From Paenibacillus sp. OVF10 (lineage in GTDB: Bacteria > Bacillota > Bacilli > Paenibacillales > Paenibacillaceae), in contig CP094668.1 in assembly GCA_022836915.1 (NCBI GenBank), positions 6,634,001 to 6,698,000 on the forward strand: a stretch of 64,000 nucleotides of DNA, read 5' to 3'. Made by a program: the position numbers and the translations under genes. How positions within the stretch are numbered: position 1 is the stretch's first letter; the number at the start of each line of letters is the position of its first letter. This document shows, piece after piece, positions 9,306 to 17,238 of this stretch. A model generated the notes under the pieces. That model did no database searches. It was not told the DNA's origin and was given only the letters and a program-made list of their open reading frames with translations.

Positions 9306-9797
9306 TTAGGCGAATCTTACCACCCAGATAATAAAGAGAACAATCATGACGATTTGCAAAATAATTTTCATCACAGTACTCGTAAATAACCCCACAACGG
9401 AACCAAATCCAACTTTCGACGCTTTGGAAGGTGAAGACCCTCCGATCAGTTCCCCGATAAAAGCACCGATAAATGGTCCCAGCACCAGTCCAAATGCCGG
9501 AATGACAAATGGCCCAATGATAACACCAATGGTACTCAGCGTTGTTGATAACTTGGAGCCACCAAACTTCTTAACACCCCATGCGCTGACGACATAATCA
9601 GCCACAAACAACACAACAACAATCAGAATCTGGATGATCCAGAACCACACACCAAACGGATCAAAGCTGAAGAACCAGCCGTAGACCAGAAACGCGAAGA
9701 AAATCGCTACAGCACCAGGCAGTATGGGATATACCGTTCCAGCCATCCCCACTGCAAACAGCAGCACAATTAAAATCCAGGCAATGGTTGCGAGCAA
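9306..9797 (-). CDS. DUF456 family membrane protein
   Basis: A 163-residue integral membrane protein with the family pattern of a Gly-rich GTVYPILPGA turn after the first helix and a GxxxGPFIGAFIGELIGG glycine-zipper helix. Function unknown. Its start lies 28 bases inside the end of the upstream HAD phosphatase gene, implying translational coupling of the two. Confidence 0.85.
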   Translation of the reverse strand: MLATIAWILIVLLFAVGMAGTVYPILPGAVAIFFAFLVYGWFFSFDPFGVWFWIIQILIVVVLFVADYVVSAWGVKKFGGSKLSTTLSTIGVIIGPFVIPAFGLVLGPFIGAFIGELIGGSSPSKASKVGFGSVVGLFTSTVMKIILQIVMIVLFIIWVVRFA

Positions 9798-10549
9798 AGG
9801 TTACTCCCCTTCAAAATATGTTCACGGATCACTTCGACGATACCGTCTTCATTGTTACTCGCTACGATCAGATCAGCTGCTTCCTTCACCTGCTCTTGCG
9901 CATTGCCCATAGCCACACCAAGACCCACGGCCTCAATGACAGCCAGATCATTCAAACTGTCTCCGACAGCAACAACTTCGGACATCTCGATGCCCAGCAG
10001 CTTGCAGACTTCGGCTACACCACTTGCTTTGGATACCCCAGCAGGGTTGATCTCAATATTAACCGGTGAGGAATTCGTCATTTGCAGACCACCCATTTGT
10101 TGCAGTTCCATCATGATCTGGTGACGCACTTCATCCACTTCGGTATTGAAGCCGAATTTCAACCATTCCAGACCTTCAATATTGTCCGTCCAACGGTCAC
10201 GGTTGAACAGCTCTTCCACGGAGTATGCCCAGTACCAGCTGTTATATTTCTCACCGATCTCCTGCATTTGGCGAATCAATGCCGGGTCCATCAGATGACG
10301 CATATGCAGATCATGCGGGGCTTTCCATACCTCACTACCGTTAACGGTAACCATCGGTGTCTCCAGTCCAAGCTGGACCGCATAAGGCATCGCGTGGAAT
10401 ACGGCTCTTCCCGTGGAAAGGCACACATGTACACCCCGACGAATGGCAATTTGAATCCACTTGGCGGTCTCCTGTGTAATTTCATGATTATCGTTAAGCA
10501 ATGTTCCATCCATATCCAATGCAAGCAATTTGTATTTCAGTTCACTCAT
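9770..10549 (-). CDS. Cof-type HAD-IIB phosphatase
   Basis: A 259-residue cytoplasmic HAD-superfamily hydrolase, predicted to dephosphorylate small phosphometabolites such as sugar phosphates or FMN. Motif I DMDGTLL (Asp nucleophile, residues 12-18), motif II LSTGR, motif III Lys in SKASGV, and motif IV GDSLNDL are all present, with the Cof-type cap between motifs II and III. Its 3' end overlaps the DUF456 gene. Substrate cannot be told from sequence. Confidence 0.88.
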   Translation of the reverse strand: MSELKYKLLALDMDGTLLNDNHEITQETAKWIQIAIRRGVHVCLSTGRAVFHAMPYAVQLGLETPMVTVNGSEVWKAPHDLHMRHLMDPALIRQMQEIGEKYNSWYWAYSVEELFNRDRWTDNIEGLEWLKFGFNTEVDEVRHQIMMELQQMGGLQMTNSSPVNIEINPAGVSKASGVAEVCKLLGIEMSEVVAVGDSLNDLAVIEAVGLGVAMGNAQEQVKEAADLIVASNNEDGIVEVIREHILKGSNLCSQPLPGF

Positions 10550-10841
10550 ACAGTAGTTCCTCCTAGGTTGTCTCTCTCCAAGTTGAACTCATGGATATCC
10601 ATTCAGGCACTATGCGAGCCCTCTCCGCTCCACAATGGTTCTCCAGTTCAACTTAAAGGTTCTCTTTATCTAATTATAAACATTCTCTCACAACAAGATC
10701 GCCCGGCATCTGTAAAAACGGACGCTCCGGACGTCACAGCTAACGACATTTTACCACAGATCATCTGTATGCAACAAAATAACCCGCTCAGGATTACACT
10801 TCGAAGTTATTACATTTTATGTAATGTATAATTTCCTAAAT
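10550..10841. other. HAD gene upstream region
   Basis: No gene is supported. It should hold the promoter of the HAD-DUF456 pair. A short inverted repeat (ATTACAT at 10809 and ATGTAAT at 10819) could be an operator, but I cannot assign a regulator. Confidence 0.4.
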
Positions 10842-10877
10842 AAAAAAACGATCCACCTGCTACAGGATGCATCGCTT
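10842..10877 (-). terminator. terminator of the TetR gene
   Basis: On the minus strand GCGATGCATCCTG-TAG-CAGGTGGATCG forms a hairpin with a few mismatches followed by seven T residues, about 65 bases after the TetR stop. Confidence 0.75.
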
Positions 10878-10940
10878 TTATCTTAACCTTTTTCACTCTG
10901 CCTGTTTTCCCAGCCTAACCCGTAGCCAAGATTTAATCCA

Positions 10941-11633
10941 TTATCCCCTGTCCACTCCTCTGTCTGGCTTGAATACCGCAAACAAGGATTGGGACATCAA
11001 ATTCATGGTTTGTTTATATACGTTATGGGCTGCTTTTACATCACCAAGGAACCCGCCCATATGCAGGTGGATTACACCGTGCAGCGATGCCCATATAGTA
11101 CTGACAAGAGTTTCGGTCACTTTCTGGCCCGAAATCTGTCCTTGCTTCTGGGCAGTGCTAATTAGAATCAGCAAGCGGTATATGGCAGTCATCGTTCCCT
11201 GCATACTTTCTGCATCCGGCTTAAACTCGGCAAAAGCCCCCGAACATCAGCTTATAGTAGCTGGTATAATCCTGCGCAAACTGCCAGAAGGCTTCCCCAA
11301 ATCCATTAAATACTGCAAGAAGTCAGAGGACGGCGGCACTTCTTCCAAACGCTTGGCGAGCAATTTGCAGCCCTCCAGATACAACTGCTGGGCCAGACCC
11401 TCTTTATTGACAAACAAACTATAAATGATCTTGGTGGAGCAGCCCATCTTTTGCGATACTCTGCGTACAGTAACAGCCTCAGGCCCTTCTTCCTGCAAAA
11501 TGGCTGTAGCCGCATCAACCACAAGCTTACGGAGATTTTCCGTGTTTTGCAGTCGAGCTTGCTGATATGTTTTTAATGCCCGCCCCTTGGATGGTGAGGG
11601 CTTGTCTTCGTTACTGATAAGGATCACCTTCAT
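10941..11633 (-). CDS. TetR/AcrR regulator with WHG-type C-terminal domain, frame broken twice
   Basis: Repaired length 231 residues. The N-terminal helix-turn-helix (LVVDAATAILQEEGPEAVTVRRVSQKMG-type region, then STKIIYSLFVNKEGL) is intact. The ligand domain is split over frames: a C4 run at 11295-11298 is one base short and a C5 run at 11237-11241 two bases short (or one long). Repair gives a typical TetR_C_13/WHG domain with YYKLMFGG and SLHGVIHLHMGG segments. No clear ribosome site precedes the ATG at 11633. It is divergent from the SMP-30-like gene and its own promoter carries a matching operator, so it probably represses both. Confidence 0.82.
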
Positions 11634-11654
11634 TTTAGTTATCACGTTTCTGAC

Positions 11655-11671
11655 CGGAAACAAAGTTTCCG
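11655..11671. promoter_or_regulatory. TetR operator A
   Basis: Perfect palindrome CGGAAAC-AAA-GTTTCCG just downstream of the tetR -10 box, well placed for autorepression. It shares the 15-base pattern GGWAACAWWGTTWCC with two sites on the other side of the intergenic region. Confidence 0.7.
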
Positions 11672-11687
11672 ACTTCTAAATACAGGC

Positions 11688-11716
11688 ATTCTAACCATTT
11701 ACAGAAAAGTTGTCAA
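11688..11716 (-). promoter_or_regulatory. tetR promoter
   Basis: TTGACA, 17-base spacer, TAGAAT on the minus strand; close to the sigma-A consensus and directly upstream of operator A. Confidence 0.65.
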
Positions 11717-11743
11717 TGAAGGTCATTATGATAAAAAAAGAAT

Positions 11744-11773
11744 TTGACACAATCGTTTTCTTTTGGTTACTAT
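11744..11773 (+). promoter_or_regulatory. distal promoter of the SMP-30-like gene
   Basis: TTGACA at 11744, 18-base spacer, TACTAT at 11768 on the plus strand. Operator B begins about ten bases downstream. It is back to back with the tetR promoter. Confidence 0.45.
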
Positions 11774-11783
11774 GATTCTTATA

Positions 11784-11798
11784 AGAAACATTGTTACC
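11784..11798. promoter_or_regulatory. TetR operator B
   Basis: AGAAACATTGTTACC, an imperfect copy of the operator A palindrome, located downstream of the distal plus-strand promoter. Confidence 0.6.
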
Positions 11799-11850
11799 TA
11801 AAATGGTCTCATGCTCATTTTTTTAAATTTTCATTATTTTTTTGAGTTAA

Positions 11851-11888
11851 GGTAACATTGTTTCTTTAAAAAAACAACGTATTATAAT
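11851..11888 (+). promoter_or_regulatory. TetR operator C with proximal promoter
   Basis: GGTAACATTGTTTCT (11851-11865) is nearly the reverse complement of operator B. A perfect TATAAT lies at 11883-11888, and its weak -35 (TTGTTT, 19-base spacer) falls inside the operator, so bound repressor would block it. Confidence 0.6.
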
Positions 11889-11921
11889 TGATGCTCTTTG
11901 GGTGGAAGAATCGTAACCGTG

Positions 11922-12047
11922 GCGTGCAATTTCTCTTTCTGTGCCAGCTCGACGGAGATAACTCTCTCAACGTGAGTGGTACAGGGGAGAACGCCTCTGT
12001 CGGTGCGAAGGACACGCCAGAACATGTAGTGGCAGTTAACTGCACGC
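11922..12047 (+). ncRNA. candidate structured 5' leader of the SMP-30-like gene
   Basis: The segment closes on itself: GCGTGCA (11922-11928) pairs with TGCACGC (12041-12047), extended by TT/AA beyond one mismatch. Inside, TGCCA (11942-11946) pairs with TGGCA (12030-12034), and GACGGAG (11951-11957) pairs with CTCTGTC (11995-12001), with small hairpins CTCA-ACG-TGAG and GGTG...CAC. The nested order of these helices resembles a folded regulatory RNA. I do not recognise a known riboswitch class, and no terminator follows, so any control would be at translation. Pairings were found by eye. Confidence 0.4.
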
Positions 12048-12087
12048 TATGACAAAGGACAACAGAAACACTATTAGGAGGATTAAT

Positions 12088-13221
12088 ATGTCAACAGAAC
12101 AAAAACAACGCAAAAGATCCACTGGCCAACAAATTCGTAGATGGAGCCTGACCCTGCTAGGGGTAATTGTGCTGGGAATCGTTGTATTCCTGCTAATGCC
12201 CGCCCCGGTAGAACCCGCTGTTTGGTCTGCACCTGCTGCTCCTTCTTTTGAGAAGGAGGGTCCCTGGAAAGAGAACAACAAACTTAGCTCCGCTGAATTG
12301 GTTACTGACCGCGCGAAGTTCCCGGAATTTATCACTTTTGATAAAGAAGGGCGGCTGTATGCGGGTGACTCCGACGGCAAAATCTACAGAGTAACCTTTG
12401 ACGCCGAGGACAAGGCACAGCCAGCAGAGGTATTCGCTGATACCCACGGAACACCTAACGGCCTGAAATTTGATGCTACATGGAATTTGATTGTGGCGGA
12501 TATTCAGAAAGGACTGCTGTCCATTGACCCGAACGGAGATGTCGAAGTACTAACCACTGAAGTAGATGGAGGGCCGATCTACCTGGCAAATGAGCTGGAC
12601 ATCGCCCAAGACGGATCGATTTATTTCTCCGATACCTCTAACTATGGCAAGGTCATGTTCAAAGAAATTGCAGAGAATAAACCGCATGGACGATTATTGA
12701 AATATGATCCGGTGACCAAGCAGACGACCGTTCTGCTTGAGGATTTATATTTTGCCAATGGGGTCGTATTGTCTGCCGAAGAAGATTTCGTGCTTGTAGC
12801 CGAATCATATCATTATCAGTTGACCCGGTACTGGCTGAAGGGGCCCAAACAAGGTACCTCTGATATTTTTGCAGAGAATCTGGCTGGGTTTCCGGACAAT
12901 ATCACACGTGACGCTCAGGGACACTTCTGGGTAGGGGTGTTCACAACCCGTCTGCCTTTTGCCGATTACATGCATAGTCATCCTTGGTTAGCTTCAACAA
13001 TGTCCAAAGTTCCACAGTCCTTGTTAAATGGAGCCAGTGCCCCGGTGAAACACGGACTTGTCGCAGAATATGGACCAGAAGGAGAACTTGTGAATAGCTG
13101 GCATGATCCTGAAGGAACATTGTATGGCATTACCACGGCCGTAAGCCAAGGGAAATATTTATATCTCGGAACCGCACCAGGAGGAAGCCAAGGGGTTCAT
13201 CGGGTGCTTTTGAAACCGTAA
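12088..13221 (+). CDS. SMP-30/gluconolactonase-like beta-propeller protein, membrane-anchored
   Basis: A 377-residue protein with a basic N-terminus (KQRKRS), one transmembrane helix (about residues 20-38) and a six-bladed beta-propeller of the SMP-30/strictosidine synthase-like type. Repeated blade motifs include RLYAGDSDGKIYRV, TPNGLKFDATWNLIVAD, GSIYFSDTS and FPDNITRDAQGHFWVGV. Relatives hydrolyse lactones or organophosphates; the substrate here is unknown. The ATG at 12088 has a perfect AGGAGG 6 bases upstream; an ATG at 12049 lies in the leader. Regulation by the divergent TetR is likely from shared operators. Confidence 0.83.
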   Translation: MSTEQKQRKRSTGQQIRRWSLTLLGVIVLGIVVFLLMPAPVEPAVWSAPAAPSFEKEGPWKENNKLSSAELVTDRAKFPEFITFDKEGRLYAGDSDGKIYRVTFDAEDKAQPAEVFADTHGTPNGLKFDATWNLIVADIQKGLLSIDPNGDVEVLTTEVDGGPIYLANELDIAQDGSIYFSDTSNYGKVMFKEIAENKPHGRLLKYDPVTKQTTVLLEDLYFANGVVLSAEEDFVLVAESYHYQLTRYWLKGPKQGTSDIFAENLAGFPDNITRDAQGHFWVGVFTTRLPFADYMHSHPWLASTMSKVPQSLLNGASAPVKHGLVAEYGPEGELVNSWHDPEGTLYGITTAVSQGKYLYLGTAPGGSQGVHRVLLKP

Positions 13222-13265
13222 GGATTGTTATATTCATCTACCTCATAGACACCCTTTAGGCATCC

Positions 13266-13302
13266 CAATAGCAGCTCACTCCAGCAGGAGGGGCTGCTAT
13301 TG
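13266..13302 (+). terminator. terminator of the SMP-30-like gene
   Basis: CAATAGCAGC and GCTGCTATTG separated by 17 bases, followed by AATTTTCTTCTTTT. Confidence 0.85.
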
Positions 13303-13326
13303 AATTTTCTTCTTTTACCAGTCCAA

Positions 13327-13357
13327 TCAAAAAAACCGCCTGCAAAGCAGGCGGCTG
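13327..13357 (-). terminator. terminator of the mnt operon
   Basis: On the minus strand CCGCCTGC-TTT-GCAGGCGG followed by TTTTTTT, 15 bases after the mntD stop. Confidence 0.9.
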
Positions 13358-13371
13358 ACAATCTCTATGAA

Positions 13372-14244
13372 TTAACGTGCCGCGAATTTGCGACGAGCGT
13401 AACGGAATACGATGCCGTGTTTCGGTGACAGCAGCAGTGCGAGAACAAACAAAATCCCAGCAACTGCCACCATGCAGCCCGCGATGGAAGCATCCAGAGC
13501 GTATGCCATGATGTAACCTCCAACCGAGGATGCTGCCCCGATCAGGACGGCATACAGAATCATTTTGCCCAGACGATCTGTGAGCAGGTAAGCCGTCGCC
13601 GCAGGTACAATCAGCATGCCCACCACGAGAATCGAACCAACACTTTCAAATGAAGCTACGGATGTCATGGAAACGAGTCCCATGAGCAGATAGTGGAACA
13701 GTACCACTGGAATGCCGCAGGCCGCAGCCAGCGCCGGATCGAAGGCACATAGCTTGAACTGTTTGTAGAACAGCCCAATGACGACGAGGATGACCAGCAA
13801 AGTGATACCCAGCATCCAGACCGCCCTCGGCCCGACATCCGTACCTCCAAGGGTTAGTGTATCCCACTGTACATAAGCGATCTCACCGAACAAGACACAG
13901 TCCAAATCCAGATCAATATGCTGGGCGTTCAGACTAATCAGAATGACACCTACTGCGAAGAGTGCTGTGAACACAATTCCGATCGAGGCATCAGACGAGA
14001 GTCCACCCGCCTGCAAACTCTGTATGAAGAACACCGTCAGTAGTCCAAACACCGTTGCGCCGAGCAGCATCCACAATGAATCTCTGGAACCGCTCCACAG
14101 GAAAGCAATTGCAATACCGGGGAGAACCGCATGGCTGATCGCATCACCAACCAGGGCCATTCGTCGCAGAATTAGAAAACAACCGAGGATGGCGCAGGCA
14201 GAAGATACCAATACGGCCGTCAAAATAATCCAAAACGTTGCCAT
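13372..14244 (-). CDS. mntD: manganese ABC transporter permease
   Basis: A 290-residue ABC-3 family permease with eight to nine hydrophobic helices. Family marks are GDAISHAVLPGIAIAF near residue 35 and FDPALAAACGIP in the ATPase-contacting loop. The ATG at 14244 has GGGGGAG 5 bases upstream and overlaps the repaired stop of the preceding permease in a TAATG arrangement. Last gene of the mntABCD operon. Zinc transporters use the same fold; manganese is inferred from the ATPase and operon order. Confidence 0.88.
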   Translation of the reverse strand: MATFWIILTAVLVSSACAILGCFLILRRMALVGDAISHAVLPGIAIAFLWSGSRDSLWMLLGATVFGLLTVFFIQSLQAGGLSSDASIGIVFTALFAVGVILISLNAQHIDLDLDCVLFGEIAYVQWDTLTLGGTDVGPRAVWMLGITLLVILVVIGLFYKQFKLCAFDPALAAACGIPVVLFHYLLMGLVSMTSVASFESVGSILVVGMLIVPAATAYLLTDRLGKMILYAVLIGAASSVGGYIMAYALDASIAGCMVAVAGILFVLALLLSPKHGIVFRYARRKFAAR

Positions 14245-15202
14245 TACATCTCCCCCGTTCCTGCTGATTTCGCTGTGTGGCAAGAGTCTGAAGTGTTGCC
14301 CGCTCTTCACGCATATACGCGGATTTTGCCTGAATACTGCGCAACCGTCGAGCTAATAATCCACGACGCGGAGCTAGCAAGGCTGATCCGGCAAACAACA
14401 CCGTAGCCGCAAGAACGGTTACAGGCCCTGTCGGCAGATTAGGTACAAGCGTGCTGAAGATGGTTCCTGTTGCCCCGCTCAATGCACCAAATATGCCTGC
14501 CAACACCACCATCAGTGCGAGTGAGTCGGTCCAGCAACGTGCTGCTGCTGCTGGGGTTACCAGCAAGGCCGCAACAAGCACGACACCAACGGCTTGTATT
14601 CCGGCCACCACCGCGATTACCGTTAAGAGCAGGATGAGCTGCTCCAACATCGCAACTGGCAGTCCCATACCACGTGCAAATCCCGGGTCAAAACTCACCA
14701 GTTTGAATTCCTTGAACCAGGCCAGACAGGCAATCAGTAATACGAGACATACGCCTCCCATGACATACACATCCGTCATGACCATGGATGCCGCCTGCCC
14801 AAACAAATATTTATCGAGTCCGCTTTGGCTTCCGCTCGCCCCATGCTGGATGCGCGTCAGCATCACTACACCAATCCCAAAAAATACGGTCAGCACAATT
14901 CCCATCGCCGCATCCTGCTTGATTCGGGAGTAGCGCGTAATCCACGAGATTCCGAAGGTAGCGACAATGCCAGCCACCAGAGCACCGAACAGGAATAATC
15001 CGACGGACTTCGTTTCCGTCAACATAAATGCAATACAGATCCCAGGCAGAGCAGCATGAGCAAGGGTGTCCCCCATCAGGCTCTGTTTACGAAGAAAGGT
15101 GAAGGAGCCAATAATTCCGCTACTGAATCCCAACAACAGACAGCCAAGCAATATCCAACGTGTATTCGGGTCAGATAAGATGGCAACGATCCAGTTCCAC
15201 AT
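14244..15202 (-). CDS. mntC: manganese ABC transporter permease, frame broken at the last codons
   Basis: A 319-residue ABC-3 permease when repaired. GDTLAHAALPGICIAF and FDPGFARGMGLPV are family signatures. As given, the frame runs about 100 bases into mntD, producing an unnatural Cys/Arg-rich tail. Adding one C to the C5 run at 14252-14256 makes it end ...QQERGEM and stop at 14244-14246, overlapping the mntD start codon. That clean coupling supports a missing base. The two permeases probably form a heterodimer, as in other MntBCD systems. Confidence 0.87.
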
Positions 15203-15205
15203 GCA

Positions 15206-16027
15206 CTACACCTGGCCTTTCTCCGTCCGGCTTCCGATCATCGCAATCCGGCCTCCGTACGTCTCTTGCAGTGTATCCGGTACAAATACTTCACTTGTCG
15301 GCCCACCTGCCACCAGTCGTCCATTGAGCAGCAGCACATGGTCGAAATATTCCTCGACTGTCGCCAGATCATGGTGAACAACCAGTACCGTCTTGCCTTG
15401 TTTCTTCAACTGTTCCAAAAGCGAAATGATCGCTTTCTCTGTGGTGGCATCGACACCTGCAAATGGCTCATCCATGAAATACAGATCTGCGTCTTGTACG
15501 AGTGCCCGCGCCAGAAAGACACGCTGCTGCTGTCCACCGGACAGCTGACTGATCTGGCGGTACATGTAATCGCCCATGCCGACTTGCTCCAGGCAGTGTG
15601 CCGCCAGGTCCCGCTCCTTTTTCCCCGGACGACGGAACCAGCCCAAATGACCATACCGTCCCATCATCACCACATCAAGCGCATGCGTAGGGAAATCCCA
15701 GTCCACCGATTCCCGCTGGGGCACATAACCGATGCGGCGACGTTGTTCCCTGTACGATTGTCCGAAGATCCGAACCTCTCCATGCATCTTCGGTACCAGT
15801 CCCAGAACGGCTTTGATCAGTGTTGATTTCCCTGCGCCATTTGGGCCAAGAATACCGATGAGCTGTCCTTCCGGAATATCGAAGGATACGCTGCTAAGCA
15901 CCGGCTTTTTGTGATACGCAACAGCCAGATCCCTCACACTAAGAGGAGCTGATGTTGGCTGCGTTCCCTGCAAGTGACTATTGTTCAGATTTGTAGGAGT
16001 TTGTTCCAATAAAGTTGTATCTTCCAT
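15206..16027 (-). CDS. mntB: manganese ABC transporter ATP-binding protein
   Basis: A 273-residue ABC ATPase. Walker A GPNGAGKST, signature QLSGGQQQRVFLAR, Walker B LYFMDEPFAGVD and switch His VHHDL are present. The segment YVPQRESVDWDFPTHALDVVMMGRYG is characteristic of Mn-type importers (MntB/SitB/TroB), which is the main reason for the manganese assignment. It has an unusual 28-residue N-terminal extension before the first beta strand. It ends 4 bases before the first permease. Confidence 0.9.
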   Translation of the reverse strand: MEDTTLLEQTPTNLNNSHLQGTQPTSAPLSVRDLAVAYHKKPVLSSVSFDIPEGQLIGILGPNGAGKSTLIKAVLGLVPKMHGEVRIFGQSYREQRRRIGYVPQRESVDWDFPTHALDVVMMGRYGHLGWFRRPGKKERDLAAHCLEQVGMGDYMYRQISQLSGGQQQRVFLARALVQDADLYFMDEPFAGVDATTEKAIISLLEQLKKQGKTVLVVHHDLATVEEYFDHVLLLNGRLVAGGPTSEVFVPDTLQETYGGRIAMIGSRTEKGQV

Positions 16028-16058
16028 AATCCTGTAACTCCTCTCTTCATGTGATTCA

Positions 16059-17008
16059 TTATTTCAGAGCTTCTACAATCGTCTCAACATTGTGGCGAAT
16101 CATACCGATGTATGTGCCTTCTTCCGTTCCCTCAGCCCCCATGGCATCCGAGAACAGTTCTCCACCAATGCTGACCGTATGTCCTTTTTGAGCTGCTCCG
16201 GCAATGATGGCTTCCATCGCTTTTGCAGGCACACTCGATTCAACAAATACTGCTTTGATATGGTTATCTACGAGATAATCCCGCAGTTCGCTAACATCTT
16301 TTGCCCCATATTCGGCTGCTGTACTGATGCCCTGAAGCCCCATCACTTTCATGCCATAAGCCTGACCAAAATATCCAAATGCATCATGCGCCGTAACCAA
16401 TACCCTGCTTGCTTCCGGAATCTCCAGAATCTTCTCGCGCACCTCGGCATCCAGTGCTTCGAGCTTCGCCAGATACGCCTCTGCCTGAGCTTTGTATTCT
16501 TCCGCATGGTCCGGGTCCGCCTCCACGAGCGTATCGCGTACGGCTTCTGCCGCATGCATCCAGTGGCTGACGTTAAACCAGACGTGTGGGTCATATTCGG
16601 TGCCGCCTGTATCTTTGCCTGAGTGTAACTCCTCAACTGGAATAGTCTCTGTAACGGCAGTAACCAGTTTGCTTGAGGACATTTTCTCCAAAATATCTGT
16701 CATTTTGCCTTCAAGATGCAGTCCATTATAGAAAATGACTTTGGCTTGTTCCAGCTTGCGAATATCACCTTGGGATGCCTTGTACAAGTGGGGTCAACTC
16801 CCGGGCCCATTAGCCCGGTAACATCAACATATGCCCCGCCTACCTCACGTGCTACGTCAGCGATCATTCCCGTTGTAGCGGTTACTTGAAGCTTGCCACC
16901 ACTGCTCGTCTCTGCATCACTGGAACATGCCGTAAGTACAACAACCAGAACCAGAGCCGCTAGCGTAATGAAGCCCCTCTGAATACTCCTCATTTTCACC
17001 ATTAACAA
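16059..17008 (-). CDS. mntA: manganese ABC transporter substrate-binding lipoprotein, frame broken
   Basis: A cluster A-I (ZnuA/MntA/PsaA) metal-binding lipoprotein of 316 residues when repaired. The signal has lipobox LTAC. The first metal ligand His (expected VDPHLYKAS) is lost as written because a G4 run at 16790-16793 is one base short; restoring it yields that motif and joins the two halves. The other ligands (DPHVWF, EHxx-type and the late Asp/Glu) are intact. The TTG at 17008 has AAAGGGG about 8 bases upstream; ATGs at 17002 and 16993 are alternatives. It lacks the long His-rich loop common in zinc-specific ZnuA, consistent with manganese. Confidence 0.87.
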
Positions 17009-17096
17009 TTCAACCGACCCCTTTCCCTCTCCTAAAATACTTGTCTACATCTAATTTTGTTGTACAAGGTATTAAGTTTTAATCAAGACTAATAAT

Positions 17097-17113
17097 GTTT
17101 CCCTTGTGCAAAT
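17097..17113 (-). promoter_or_regulatory. candidate MntR box
   Basis: On the minus strand ATTTGCACAAGGGAAAC upstream of mntA. It keeps the two halves ATTTGC and GAAAC at the spacing I recall for Bacillus MntR sites (ATTTGC-N6-GAAACT). MntR represses mnt operons when manganese is sufficient. Confidence 0.45.
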
Positions 17114-17126
17114 TTTATCCGAAGCC

Positions 17127-17157
17127 AAAAAAAAGGCAAGGGATTATTTCCCCTGCC
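17127..17157 (-). terminator. terminator of the first PBP gene
   Basis: GGCAGGGG-AAATAAT-CCCTTGCC on the minus strand followed by TTTTTTTT, 80 bases after the stop. Confidence 0.85.
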
Positions 17158-17238
17158 TGTCCAAATTCATATATTGTTCACTTCATTAACCTGTTAGATG
17201 TGATGTAAAAGCGTTACATCTGCCGCATTTCTTTTACA

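Noticed and set aside
11966..12010. T-box-like string GAGTGGTAC...GAGAACGCCTCTGTC in the SMP-30-like leader
   Set aside because: It matches only part of the T-box core; the ACCGCG segment, a specifier loop and a terminator with T-run are missing, and the gene is not amino-acid related.
14144..14243. 100-base overlap between mntC and mntD
   Set aside because: Caused by a base missing from the C5 run at 14252-14256. The repaired frame stops exactly over the mntD start codon.
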